From JAMCRM01 sp035561075 (lineage in GTDB: Bacteria; Acidobacteriota; Terriglobia; Bryobacterales; Bryobacteraceae): a DNA stretch of 64,000 bases. The translations under genes and the position numbers were made by a program. The stretch lies in assembly GCA_035561075.1 (NCBI GenBank), contig DATMYF010000166.1:1-64000 (forward strand). The letters are read 5' to 3'. How positions within the stretch are numbered: position 1 is the first letter of the stretch; each line of letters begins with the position of its first letter. This document shows, in pieces, positions 27,369-36,240 of the stretch. The notes beneath the pieces are model-generated. The model saw only the letters and a list, made by a program, of their open reading frames with translations. It was not told the DNA's origin and did no database searches.

Positions 27369-28576
27369 TTGGTAAGCCCTCGCGCGTCCGGGTTGCCGGG
27401 CCCGAAGTGCTTCAGCATCACGAGGTCCTCGCTCTTGCTGCGGTTGGTGATCGTGACACCCTGCTGCGCCGCGCAGGCGCTGACGAAGAACTCGTCGCTG
27501 GTCATCTCGCCGAAGCGGATGAGCGACGGCGTCTCGACGTCGAGCTTGCCCACGGCCCCCTGGCCTTGGGTGAGTATGCTGCCGTAGGCGGCCGCGTCCT
27601 TGATGGTGACGGTGCGGCCCGGGAAGACGGTCAGCTCCTTGGCCGAGTAGAATTCGGTGGAGTAGGCCACCCACTTTTCGGAATAACCGGCGTCCTTCAT
27701 CTCGGCTTCCGGCTTCACCGGCTTGGGGTGGAACAGGCGATGGGCGGCGAAGTGCGGATCCACATTTCCCTCCCAGTCGAGCATCCCGATGATGTAATCG
27801 AAATCGTGGTGGAACTCGGGAGGCACATCCTTCACCAGCAGGTCCCAGGAGACCGGACGGCCCTCGACCAGCGACTGGAACATGCCGAACACGTCGGAGT
27901 TGACCTGCGGCTCATAGGTCACCAGGGACCCGGGCGCGTGCAGGATGCCGGCGTCAATCTGCCAACCGGTGCCGGGCTGGAGGCGGTAGGCCTTAGAGTG
28001 GTTCAGGATACCGTTATCGCCTTCGTTCCAGCGCTCCAGGCAACGTCGAACGTCGTCCTTCGTAGTGCCGGGTTCGAGCCCCATGAACGTGTAGGGGAAA
28101 TTGTTGCCGGTAAAGTTGTACTGCGGCGGGAAATAGTAGGCTTCCGGCTTGCCCTTCTGGCCCACGCGTTTGGCGTGCTCTTCGCCCTGGTGCATATGGT
28201 GGGGAATGGGGCCCAGGTTGTCGAAGAACTTGCAGAGCACGTTCCAGCCGCCATACTGGCGCATGACATCGGCGCCAAGGAACTCGTCCCCGATGGTCTC
28301 GATGGCCTCCTTGAGCAGCACGCGCTCGCCGTCAACGGCGATATAGCTAAGGCCTTCATCGGCGGGGGTTCCAGGACCGTTGTCGGCATGGGTCGTGGAG
28401 GAGAACCACCGCTCGTCGATGCCGCCGCGATGGGCTCCCAGCGCGTAGAGATCGCGCGGATCCAGCTTCAGGCGGCCTCCCGGCATCAGGAACGACCGCG
28501 GCACCCAGCAGGGCGCCAGCCGTACAATACCCTCGCCGGCGGAGATGGCGTCTTTGAGTAGGGAGATCTTGGACAT
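27365..28576 (-). CDS. Cupin sugar isomerase-like protein (class I mannose-6-phosphate isomerase-like)
   Basis: The 403-aa protein contains cupin metal-binding sequence: IPHHMHQGEEHAKRVGQKGKPEAYYFP (His-His-His-Glu type) and, later, GTGWQIDAGILHAPG. It resembles phosphomannose-isomerase-type sugar isomerases but is diverged. It is coupled to the sugar epimerase by a GTGA overlap, so the pair probably act on one sugar. A dispersed-repeat-like hairpin separates it from the SDR gene upstream. Confidence 0.7.
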   Translation of the reverse strand: MSKISLLKDAISAGEGIVRLAPCWVPRSFLMPGGRLKLDPRDLYALGAHRGGIDERWFSSTTHADNGPGTPADEGLSYIAVDGERVLLKEAIETIGDEFLGADVMRQYGGWNVLCKFFDNLGPIPHHMHQGEEHAKRVGQKGKPEAYYFPPQYNFTGNNFPYTFMGLEPGTTKDDVRRCLERWNEGDNGILNHSKAYRLQPGTGWQIDAGILHAPGSLVTYEPQVNSDVFGMFQSLVEGRPVSWDLLVKDVPPEFHHDFDYIIGMLDWEGNVDPHFAAHRLFHPKPVKPEAEMKDAGYSEKWVAYSTEFYSAKELTVFPGRTVTIKDAAAYGSILTQGQGAVGKLDVETPSLIRFGEMTSDEFFVSACAAQQGVTITNRSKSEDLVMLKHFGPGNPDARGLTK

Positions 28577-28633
28577 AGTTCGCTCTCGTTGAAACGTTTC
28601 CTACTCTACCAAAGATTGGCCGGCCCGGATTCC

Positions 28634-28689
28634 AGCAGGCTGCTGAAGAACTCGCAACGCGGCTCACGGGAGTTCTCCAGCAGCCTGCT
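28634..28689 (-). terminator. 20-bp stem hairpin overlapping the SDR stop codon
   Basis: Positions 28634-28653 and 28670-28689 are inverted copies with one mismatch (20-bp stem, 16-nt loop); the outer arms read AGCAGGCTGCTG and CAGCAGCCTGCT. The right arm takes in most of the SDR stop codon (28688-28690). It lacks a T tract, so it may be a REP-like element or an mRNA stabiliser as well as a terminator. Confidence 0.6.
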
Positions 28690-29545
28690 AGGTGTTCACC
28701 ACGCTGCCGCCGTTGGGGTGCAGCACCTGGCCGGTCATGTACGAAGCGTCGTCGGAGGCCAGAAAAACGAATGACGGCGCAACCTCTTCGGGCTCGCCGG
28801 GACGGCCGAGCGGCACATCGGCGCCGAACTTCTCTGTCTTCTCCTTGGGAAAAGTCGAGGGGATCAGCGGCGTCCAGATGGGTCCCGGCGCCACGCCGTT
28901 CACCCGGATGCCCTTTTCCGCCAGATTCAGGGCCAGCGATCGCGTGAAGGCCACGATGGCGCCCTTGGTTGAGGCGTAATCGAGCAGGTGTGGGCTGCCG
29001 CGGTAGGCGGTCACGGAGGCGCAGTTGACGATCGCGCTGCCGGCGCCGAGGTGCGGCAGGGCCGCCTTCACCAGATAAAACATGGCAAAGATGTTGGTGC
29101 GGAAGGTGCGCTCCAGTTGCTCGGAAGTAATATTCTCGATGCTCTCCTGGGGATGCTGCTCGCCGGCGTTGTTCACCAGGATGTCGAGGCGGCCGAATTC
29201 CCGCACTATGCGCTCCACCAGTTCGCGGCAGAAGCTCTCGTCCCCAATGTCGCCGGCGACGGAGACCGCGCGGCGGCCTTGCTCGCCCACCATCCGCACT
29301 GTCTCCTCGGCGTCCTTGTGCTCGTTGAGGTACGAAATCAAGACGTCGGCGCCTTCCTTGGCAAAGGCGATTGCGACGGCGCGGCCAATGCCGCTGTCAC
29401 CGCCTGTAATGAGCGCCACTTTGCCGTCCAGCTTGCCGCTGCCGCGGTGCTTCGCATCCTGCGAAACCGGCCGCGGAGTCATATCCGTCTCGCGGCCCGG
29501 GCGTCGGGGCTGTTCCTGCGGCGGCCTGGTCTTCGTTTCGGGCAT
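28688..29545 (-). CDS. Short-chain dehydrogenase/reductase
   Basis: The 285-aa SDR has the NAD(P)-binding TGGDSGIGRAVA, the NNAGEQHP segment and the YASTK catalytic pair (Tyr and Lys), with a hydrophilic N-terminal extension of about 40 residues (RPPQEQPRRPGRETDMTPRP). That extension is characteristic of the stress-related YhdF/YghA-type SDR group. ATG 29545 has GGAGAGA upstream. It closes the minus-strand cluster with the glycosyltransferases. Confidence 0.9.
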   Translation of the reverse strand: MPETKTRPPQEQPRRPGRETDMTPRPVSQDAKHRGSGKLDGKVALITGGDSGIGRAVAIAFAKEGADVLISYLNEHKDAEETVRMVGEQGRRAVSVAGDIGDESFCRELVERIVREFGRLDILVNNAGEQHPQESIENITSEQLERTFRTNIFAMFYLVKAALPHLGAGSAIVNCASVTAYRGSPHLLDYASTKGAIVAFTRSLALNLAEKGIRVNGVAPGPIWTPLIPSTFPKEKTEKFGADVPLGRPGEPEEVAPSFVFLASDDASYMTGQVLHPNGGSVVNT

Positions 29546-29613
29546 ACAAATCTCTCCTATGCCTCGAAAAATGGCAACCATGCTGCCGTTGTGCCGCCGG
29601 ATACCGCTGGCGG

Positions 29614-30684
29614 CTACCCCCGCCCGTTGAGCGCCGCTTTCGCGTAGCCTTCGAGTTCCGCCACCCGGCGGGCCGCGGTGTGTCCCGCCAGCACGCGGCG
29701 GTGTGCCCGTTCCCCCATGGCAGCCAGTTCTTCCGCCGGGATGTCCCGCAGGAACCGCAGTACTTCGTCCGGCGAACGCGCCACCAGAATCTCGCGGCCG
29801 ATCTCGAAAAGGGATTCCAGACCCGCCCAGTAGTCGCTCACGATCGGGGTCCCGCAGGCCGCCGCCTCGAACAGGCGCACGCTCGGCGAATGGCCGGCGG
29901 CGCGCATATCCGCGCGGGTGACATTCAGGGTCAGCCGCTGGGCATTGTAAAACGCGCGGTGGCGGGCTGGCGGCAGGTGCTCCACATGCTCCACATTCGC
30001 GGGCCAGCGGAGCGCGGCCGGGTAAAGCGGTCCCGCCACGATGAACCGGCCCTCGCGCCAGCGCCGGGCGGGCTCGAGTAGCAGGCACTCCAGGTGCCCC
30101 TGGCGGTCCTCGCTGTATGTCCCGATATAGCCGAGGTCCCACCGCGCCGGGCAGGGCTCCGGGAAGTACAGCTCCGGGTCCGCCGAGCAGTAGAGCACGC
30201 GCGCGCACGGCGAACCGTAGCGCCGCTCGATCTGTTCCAGAATCGGTCCGCCGGTGAAGGAGAGGTATAAGCCGTAGCGGGGGATCAGATCGCGAGAGAG
30301 GTACTCCGCATCGCCGCGCTCAAGCTTGGCAAGCGTCACGGGCGTATCGATGTCGTAGAAGGCCGGCACGCCGCCCGCGGTCCGCACCACCCATTCCCCC
30401 ACCGCCACGCCTTCGGGGACGTAGGAGCCCACCACCACCATATCGGCGTTCCGCACCTCGCCGGCATAGCGGTCTTTCAACTCGCCCAGGCTGCCGTAGA
30501 GTTCCGTGCGGCCGTAGGGCGGTTGCGGCATGTCCCGGTTCTCCGCGTACCACGGCTCGTCGCGCTCCAGGAACAGCACGTCGTGGCCGGCCCGGCTGAG
30601 TTCCCGTACCAGAGCGCGATAGGTTGTGGCATGGCCGTTGCCCCACGACGAGGTGATCGAGAGCCCCAGGAAGACGATCTTCAT
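29614..30684 (-). CDS. CgeB-type glycosyltransferase, third in tandem
   Basis: The 356-aa protein resembles CgeB/DUF3880-type GT-B glycosyltransferases: an N-terminal Rossmann start IVFLGLSITSSWGNGHATTY, VVVGSYVPEGVAVGEW, a sugar-nucleotide region LTLNVTRADMRAAGHSPSVRLFEAAACGTPIVSDYWAGL, and a C-terminal helix. It starts within the ATGA overlap with the previous gene (30681-30684), so translation is coupled. It is probably cytoplasmic or peripheral; donor and acceptor are unknown. Confidence 0.85.
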   Translation of the reverse strand: MKIVFLGLSITSSWGNGHATTYRALVRELSRAGHDVLFLERDEPWYAENRDMPQPPYGRTELYGSLGELKDRYAGEVRNADMVVVGSYVPEGVAVGEWVVRTAGGVPAFYDIDTPVTLAKLERGDAEYLSRDLIPRYGLYLSFTGGPILEQIERRYGSPCARVLYCSADPELYFPEPCPARWDLGYIGTYSEDRQGHLECLLLEPARRWREGRFIVAGPLYPAALRWPANVEHVEHLPPARHRAFYNAQRLTLNVTRADMRAAGHSPSVRLFEAAACGTPIVSDYWAGLESLFEIGREILVARSPDEVLRFLRDIPAEELAAMGERAHRRVLAGHTAARRVAELEGYAKAALNGRG

Positions 30685-31790
30685 AACAGCGTGCCCGCGG
30701 TACCCGTCCGTGCGCGCCCAGCGCCCAACAGCTTCTCAACCTGCTCGGCCCGATGAGCATAGGTGTGTTCGGCGAGGATACGGCGGCGGCCGCGCCGCCC
30801 GATGGTGCGGCCCTGAGACTCCGTCAGGCGCGCCGCATGCTGCGCCACCTCCTGCCCGTCGCGTGCCACCAGCACTTCGGAATCCGGCTCCAGGAAGAGG
30901 CCGATGCCCTCCCATGCGTCGGTGATGATGCAAGCGCCCGCGCCGGCGGCCTCGAAGACGCGCGTCGCCGGAGAGAAACCGTAGCGCGCCATGCTCTCCC
31001 GCGAAACATTCAGCACCGCGCGCGTGCTGGCGTTGAAGGCATTATGGTCGCGGGTGTAGACATGCCCCACCCGCGCCACGTTGGCCGGCACCGGCTTGTC
31101 GTCCCATCCCGCGCCGCCCAGCACGAAGCGGCGGCCGTCGAGCGCCGCGGCCCGCAAAAAGAACTCCTCTACCCGCGCCTCGCGGTCCGGCAAGCGATTC
31201 CCGAGGAACCCGACTATCCCTTCAAAACGGACATCGGGCGGCACCGGGAAGTGGGTATCCGGATCGAGCGCATTGTAGATGGGGACGCAGTCGCGCGCGC
31301 CCAGTTCCTTATACGCGCAGGCCACCGGATCGCCGCCGCCATAGGTGAAAACCGTGTCGTAGCAGGGGATCAGCTCCAGAAACGGATCCGCGGGGTCGCG
31401 GTGCACGCGATCGAGCGTGGCGGGCGCGTCCACATCCCAGAAGACGACCGCGGTATCCGGCCCCTTCAGGTCCAGGACGGCGCGCTCCAGCAGGCGGTCG
31501 AACACCCCCACTCCGCTGGCCTTCACCACCACGTCGGCGCCGCGTGCCTCTTCGAGCATGCGGTAGACATGCTCGTCGCCATCCGCGGAGTAAACCACCA
31601 CACGCGCCCAGGGCGGATCTTCGATATCCCGATGCTGCTGGCGCTGGTACGCATCGGGCTCATAGAAGGTGATGCGATGCCCCCGCCCGGCCAGCGCGCG
31701 CACGATCCCCCGGTAGTAAGTCGCGGCGCCGTTCCAGTACGCCGAAACCAGGCTCGATCCGAAGAAGGCAATGTTGAGCGGCTCAGGCAT
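30681..31790 (-). CDS. CgeB-type glycosyltransferase, second in tandem
   Basis: The 369-aa protein is a paralogue of its neighbours: IAFFGSSLVSAYWNGAATYY at the N terminus and RVFEAAGAGACIITDAWEGI in the C-terminal donor-binding region. The middle has FYEPDAYQRQQHRDIEDPPW, a variable acceptor-side segment. ATG 31790 overlaps the stop of the upstream gene by 8 bp and its own stop overlaps the next start by 4 bp. Function as for the tandem. Confidence 0.85.
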   Translation of the reverse strand: MPEPLNIAFFGSSLVSAYWNGAATYYRGIVRALAGRGHRITFYEPDAYQRQQHRDIEDPPWARVVVYSADGDEHVYRMLEEARGADVVVKASGVGVFDRLLERAVLDLKGPDTAVVFWDVDAPATLDRVHRDPADPFLELIPCYDTVFTYGGGDPVACAYKELGARDCVPIYNALDPDTHFPVPPDVRFEGIVGFLGNRLPDREARVEEFFLRAAALDGRRFVLGGAGWDDKPVPANVARVGHVYTRDHNAFNASTRAVLNVSRESMARYGFSPATRVFEAAGAGACIITDAWEGIGLFLEPDSEVLVARDGQEVAQHAARLTESQGRTIGRRGRRRILAEHTYAHRAEQVEKLLGAGRARTGTAGTLL

Positions 31791-32904
31791 TGACGTCGAT
31801 CGCCGCCTCCGCGCTGATTCCCAGTTCGTGGCAGATGCCGAGCAATTCATCGGCGCGATGCGCGCAGGTGTGGCGCGCCAGAATGGTCTGGCGGCCGTGG
31901 AGGGCCAGTTCCCGCGCCATGCCGCGATCCTCCATCAGGGCGCTGAGGTGGCGCTTCATTTCACGGCCATTGGCCGCCACCAGGTAATCCTTCCCCTGCT
32001 CGAACAGCCCCTCGGTATCGTCCCAGGGTGCGGATACCAGTGGGATCCCGCAGGCCAGCGCCTCGAACATCCGGATGGTCGGGATGCCGCTCAGCGCTTC
32101 CGCATAGGGCCGGCGCGGCACGTGCACGGTGGCGCGGAAGCGCGCGAAGACGCCCGGCGCTTCGTAGTTGGGGAGCCACCCTCGGTACTCGATGCCGGCG
32201 TCCGCCAGCGCCTTGCGGGCATCCTCGGGATAGCGCACCCCGTGGACCCGCGCCCGCAGCCGCAATTCCTTCACCGGGCGCAGCAGGAATTCGTCGAGCT
32301 CGGCGGCGCGCTCGCCGTCGCCCCAGTTCCCGATCCACACCACGTCGCCCTCGCAGTCGAGATACGGGATGTGGTGGAAGATGCGGGTATCAGCGGCCTC
32401 ATGCCACGCCCACGCGCGCTTCGCCCAGCCCCGATCCAGGTACAGGTCGCGCAGCACGGAGCCGAAGGCCAGCACGCCGTCGTAATGGCGCAGGTCATAG
32501 GCGGCCATGGCGCACTCGTCCGTGACGGCGCGGTGATGCGTGTCGTGGAACAAGAGCGCGTAGCCGCCCCGGCGGGCGCGGTGGACGCCCAGCCGCCGCA
32601 CCAGCTCGTGGTCGTTCCATTCATGCACCAGCACCAGATCCGCGCCTTCGAGTGCGCGTTCGAGGTCCAGTGTATTCGGGTTGTAGCGCGTGCTGGAGAG
32701 CTCCGGATACACTTCCCGGAAGCGCCGCAGCGGCTCCTCCCCGTGGTCGGCCATGAGGTTTCGGATGCTCCAGCCGTCGAGCGGCTCGTAAACATCCACC
32801 TCATGCCCGCGCAGGGTCAACTCCGTGGCCACACCCCGCAGAAAATGGGCATTGCCATGGTTCCAGTCCGACAGCAGGGAATGGCAGAACACGACGACGC
32901 GCAT
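31783..32904 (-). CDS. CgeB-type glycosyltransferase, first in tandem
   Basis: The 373-aa protein begins RVVVFCHSLLSDWNHGNAHF, related to the other two copies, and carries TIRMFEALACGIPLVSAPWDDTEGL at the donor site. The three products share about the same length and layout but differ in the acceptor-side middle. It follows the membrane-anchored SDR by 2 bp. All three are coupled, suggesting a single glycan made by successive transfers. Confidence 0.85.
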   Translation of the reverse strand: MRVVVFCHSLLSDWNHGNAHFLRGVATELTLRGHEVDVYEPLDGWSIRNLMADHGEEPLRRFREVYPELSSTRYNPNTLDLERALEGADLVLVHEWNDHELVRRLGVHRARRGGYALLFHDTHHRAVTDECAMAAYDLRHYDGVLAFGSVLRDLYLDRGWAKRAWAWHEAADTRIFHHIPYLDCEGDVVWIGNWGDGERAAELDEFLLRPVKELRLRARVHGVRYPEDARKALADAGIEYRGWLPNYEAPGVFARFRATVHVPRRPYAEALSGIPTIRMFEALACGIPLVSAPWDDTEGLFEQGKDYLVAANGREMKRHLSALMEDRGMARELALHGRQTILARHTCAHRADELLGICHELGISAEAAIDVNA

Positions 32905-32906
32905 GA

Positions 32907-33950
32907 TTACCGTCCTCCGGCCATCTGCGGCTGCAGGAACTCTTTGGCAGCCGAGCGGCCCAACACCGTAAGTGCGCTCAATATCCTTGCCTGGTTCACC
33001 GACGATTCCGATCCGGGCCGCTTCTCGCTTCCCCCTCGTGCCCGCGGCAGGAAATACCGGTCCACCAAAGCGAGGATATCGCTGGTTGCGCCCGGGAACA
33101 ACCCATGGAAGGCCGCCAGCAGGTTGGCTTGGGTCGAGAGAACACGCTCCGCCTCGCCGCGACGCGTCGCCATCACGATCTGTCGCGCCGCCCGGCGTGC
33201 ACTCATGGTGATGCCCGGGGTGGCCGCGCCGATGCCGAACCAGGCCGAATCGGCGTCGGAGGAGAACATCGCGTTCAGGTAGGAACCCGTGCGCATCAGG
33301 CCCGGCGCGATCGTCGTCACCTTGATGCCGCGCGGCCGTAACTCCGACCGCAGGCCTTCGGAGAATCCCACTGTGGCAAATTTGGCGCAGTTGTACGGCA
33401 GCAGGTGCGGCACGCTGACCTTGCCGCCGATCGAAGTGATGTTCACAATCCGGCCGCTCTGCCTTGCCCTCATCTGAGGCAGCACCCGCACGGTGGCGTG
33501 GACGGTGCCCCAGAACATCACGTTCATGGCGGCATGAAAATCCTCAACCGTCATACTCTCCAGCGGACCCACTTGTATAATGCCGGCATTGTTCACCAGG
33601 ATGTCGATGCGGCCGTAGTGGGCCATCACGCTGTCGATCATGCGGTCCACCTGGCCGGGGTCCGCCACATCGCAAACCACCGTAAAGACGCGCGCGCCGC
33701 GGCCTTCGAGATCGCGGCGCGCGCGTTCCAGTTCGGCTTCGTCCCGCGCGCAGATGGCGATCGGGCACCCCTCGTCTGCGAAGGCTCGCGCCATCGCCAG
33801 GCCTAGACCACGGGAACCGCCGGTGATCAGCACTATCTGTCCGGCAATATCCTCCGCGCTCCACCTCCGATACAGCTCACGCGCAGCCACCCCGGCGACA
33901 ATGCCGGCGGCTACCAGCGCGACCTTCTCTTTATTCCCGACGGTGCCCAT
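32907..33950 (-). CDS. Membrane-anchored short-chain dehydrogenase
   Basis: The 347-aa SDR has an N-terminal hydrophobic anchor (VALVAAGIVAGVAARELY), the TGGSRGLGLA coenzyme motif, NNAG, and YNCAK as the catalytic pair. A C-terminal basic and Ser-rich extension of about 50 residues is unusual. Start is supported by the ribosome site AGGAGGGG just before ATG. The first of the three glycosyltransferase genes starts 2 bp downstream, so they are likely one transcript. The substrate is unknown. Confidence 0.87.
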   Translation of the reverse strand: MGTVGNKEKVALVAAGIVAGVAARELYRRWSAEDIAGQIVLITGGSRGLGLAMARAFADEGCPIAICARDEAELERARRDLEGRGARVFTVVCDVADPGQVDRMIDSVMAHYGRIDILVNNAGIIQVGPLESMTVEDFHAAMNVMFWGTVHATVRVLPQMRARQSGRIVNITSIGGKVSVPHLLPYNCAKFATVGFSEGLRSELRPRGIKVTTIAPGLMRTGSYLNAMFSSDADSAWFGIGAATPGITMSARRAARQIVMATRRGEAERVLSTQANLLAAFHGLFPGATSDILALVDRYFLPRARGGSEKRPGSESSVNQARILSALTVLGRSAAKEFLQPQMAGGR

Positions 33951-33966
33951 ATCCCCTCCTGCGCGT

Positions 33967-34107
33967 CTACTTGTTTTGCTTCGCCTTATCGGCCTCTTCG
34001 TGAATCCGGAGGGATTCCTCCACGGTTTCCAACTCGCCCTCCGCCAGGTCGTCCTGGTGTTCGCCCGTCTTTTTCGGGGCTTCCTTTTTCTTGGTCTCCT
34101 CGGCCAT
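33967..34107 (-). CDS. 46-aa charged peptide, stress-cluster hypothetical
   Basis: This short gene (MAEETKKKEAPKKTGEHQDD at its N terminus, ending KAKQNK) has a strong ribosome site (AGGAGGGGAT) directly before ATG, the same as the SDR downstream. The product is very hydrophilic, with no membrane segment; it might be disordered. It sits between the zinc ADH and the membrane-anchored SDR on the minus strand. No family is recognised. The codon use and strong ribosome site favour a real gene. Confidence 0.65.
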   Translation of the reverse strand: MAEETKKKEAPKKTGEHQDDLAEGELETVEESLRIHEEADKAKQNK

Positions 34108-34115
34108 ATCCCCTC

Positions 34116-35288
34116 CTAGTTCGGTTTGAGCACCACCTTCATGCACTCGTCTTTGGCGTCCCGAAACGTCTTATACATCTTGGGAGCGTCGTCAAGCGCA
34201 GCACGATGTGTGATGACGAAGCTCGGGTCGATCTCGCCATTGCGCACGCGGTCCAGCAGCGGCCTCATGTAGCGCTGCATGTGGGTCTGCCCCATCTTGA
34301 AGGTGAGGCCCTTGTTGAATGCTGCTCCGATGGGGAACTTGTCGATGAAGCCGCCGTAAACCCCGGGTATCGAGACGGTCCCGCCCTTGCGGCACGCCTG
34401 GATGCACTGCCGCAAAACGTGCGGCCGGTCGGTCTCGAGCATCAGCGCCTGTTTGGCGCGGTCGTACATCGCGGGCAGGCCGGCCGTGCTGTGGGCCTCC
34501 ATCCCGACTGCGTCGATGCAGGCGTCCGGCCCTTGCCCGCCGGTCATCTGCTTGAGTGTATCGACGACATTGAGGTCGCTGATATCCAACGCCTCCGCGC
34601 CGCCCTCTTTGGCCATGCGCAGCCGCGCCGGAATGCGGTCCAGCGCAATCACCCGCTCGGCGCCCAGCAGAAACGCGCTACGGATGGCGAACTGCGCCAC
34701 AGGGCCGCAGCCGAACACCGCAATCGTGTCGCCGGACCGGATTCCGCAGTTCTCCGCGGCCATGTAGCCCGTGGGGAAGATGTCGGAAAGGAACAGCACC
34801 TGCTCGTCGCGCAAGCCGTCCTCGATCTTGAGCGGCCCCACGTCGGCGAAGGGCACACGCACAAATTGCGCCTGCCCGCCCGCATATCCCCCGAACAGAT
34901 GCGAGTAGCCGAATAGGGCCGACGGCGTCTGCCCGTAGATTGTCTCGGCCCAGGAGGCGTTGGGGTTCGAGTTATCGCACAGCGACCACATGTCGCGCTT
35001 GCAGAAGAAGCAGTTGCCGCACGAGATGGTGAACGGCACCACCACCCGGTCCCCCATCTTCAGGTTCTTCACCTCGCGTCCGACCTCCACCACTTCCCCC
35101 ATGAACTCGTGGCCGAGAATGTCGCCCTTCTTCATGGTGGGGATGAAGCCGTCATACAGATGCAGGTCGGACCCGCAGATGGCCGACAGCGTGATCTTCA
35201 CGACGGCATCGTGGGGGTTGATAACCTTCGGTTCAGGGACGTTATCGATGCGCACGTCCTCGGTTCCATACCAGCACAGTGCTTTCAC
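34116..35288 (-). CDS. Zinc-dependent alcohol dehydrogenase
   Basis: The 390-aa medium-chain dehydrogenase has catalytic zinc ligands (CGSDLHLYDG, GHEFMGEV), the structural-zinc Cys cluster CGNCFFCKRDMWSLC and the NAD(H) motif FGCGPVAQFA. It resembles the glutathione-independent formaldehyde/threonine-type dehydrogenases. Start is GTG 35288 with AGGAGG 6-7 bp upstream; the longer frame upstream is not supported. It follows the SRPBCC gene by 19 bp. The exact substrate is unknown. Confidence 0.9.
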   Translation of the reverse strand: MKALCWYGTEDVRIDNVPEPKVINPHDAVVKITLSAICGSDLHLYDGFIPTMKKGDILGHEFMGEVVEVGREVKNLKMGDRVVVPFTISCGNCFFCKRDMWSLCDNSNPNASWAETIYGQTPSALFGYSHLFGGYAGGQAQFVRVPFADVGPLKIEDGLRDEQVLFLSDIFPTGYMAAENCGIRSGDTIAVFGCGPVAQFAIRSAFLLGAERVIALDRIPARLRMAKEGGAEALDISDLNVVDTLKQMTGGQGPDACIDAVGMEAHSTAGLPAMYDRAKQALMLETDRPHVLRQCIQACRKGGTVSIPGVYGGFIDKFPIGAAFNKGLTFKMGQTHMQRYMRPLLDRVRNGEIDPSFVITHRAALDDAPKMYKTFRDAKDECMKVVLKPN

Positions 35289-35307
35289 GCGAAACCTCCT
35301 TTGTCCT

Positions 35308-36150
35308 TCAGCCTCTCCATGCGGGCGAATCGCTGGCGGGGAAGGATTCCTCGCTGGCCGCCCCCACCGAGTCGGTCTCCCGGCTGTAGATCGAATGATC
35401 GCCGGTTTTGGCAGCACGGGAGCGCCCCGCCCCGGCTGGTTGCCCTTCCGTGGTCGCGATCTCGCCAGTCTCCATCATCTGCTTGAAGCGGTGCAGGTCG
35501 TCCTGAATCTGCTGCCCCGGCTCTTCCCCCCACATCTTGGCCACCAGCGCGCCCAGAGTGCCTGCGGGCGGGTTGTACTGCAACTCCACGGTCACCGCGG
35601 TGCCGCGCCCGCCGGTGGCATCCTTGAACCACACCGAGCCGGCGTTCCGCACGCCGGCCCCAGGCAGCGAGCGCCACGCAATCATCTCGTTCTCACTCTC
35701 GTTGTAGATCTCGGCGTCCCACTCCACGGTCCTGCCGGCGGGCGCCCTGGTTACCCAATGGGAGCGTTTGTCGTCCAGAATCGTGACCGATTCGAGGTGC
35801 TTCATGAAGCTCGGCAGATTGCTCACATCGCGCCAGTAGCGGTAGACCTCGTGCCTCGGCCGGTCCACCGTTATGGCCTTATCCACCCGGATGCCGAGAT
35901 CATACGGCACGCTGGTGGTTGCCGCTCCCTGGCCGAGTGGCGCCGTGCGCACCCCCAACGCTTTGTAGAGATGGGAATGCCCGGTTGCCCCGCGGCGGAC
36001 CAGGTCGCCTCCGATCAGCGCCATCGCGATTCCTGCCGCCGAGCGCCTCCGGATGCCCCATGTCGCCAGCGCGGCGCCCCCGAACACCGAAATCACGCGC
36101 TCCGCGGGCGCCAGGTTCACCGCATGTTTCTTGTGCGAAATCCATTGCAT
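35308..36150 (-). CDS. SRPBCC/cyclase-type protein with N-terminal membrane part
   Basis: The 280-aa protein has an N-terminal segment (GGAALATWGIRRR, IAMALIGGDLVRRG) resembling DUF2892/YgaP-like membrane pieces, followed by an SRPBCC (polyketide-cyclase/START-like) domain at about residues 85-230. The C-terminal 50 residues are Ser/Gly-rich. Proteins of this layout recur in stress-related clusters. A ligand-binding role is inferred from the fold only. Confidence 0.82.
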   Translation of the reverse strand: MQWISHKKHAVNLAPAERVISVFGGAALATWGIRRRSAAGIAMALIGGDLVRRGATGHSHLYKALGVRTAPLGQGAATTSVPYDLGIRVDKAITVDRPRHEVYRYWRDVSNLPSFMKHLESVTILDDKRSHWVTRAPAGRTVEWDAEIYNESENEMIAWRSLPGAGVRNAGSVWFKDATGGRGTAVTVELQYNPPAGTLGALVAKMWGEEPGQQIQDDLHRFKQMMETGEIATTEGQPAGAGRSRAAKTGDHSIYSRETDSVGAASEESFPASDSPAWRG

Positions 36151-36240
36151 GCAGAACTCCTTTTATTGCTGTGTGATTTTTCACTGAACAAGCTGCAAGG
36201 GCATGCGACCCGAGAAATTCTTCTCAGCCGGGCGGGTACT

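Noticed and set aside
31771..33282. 503-aa plus-strand open frame across the glycosyltransferase tandem
   Set aside because: It is the complement of three well-supported genes and has no motif.
36212..36225. GAGAA-ATTC-TTCTC inverted repeat
   Set aside because: The stem is only 5 bp and no other feature supports it.
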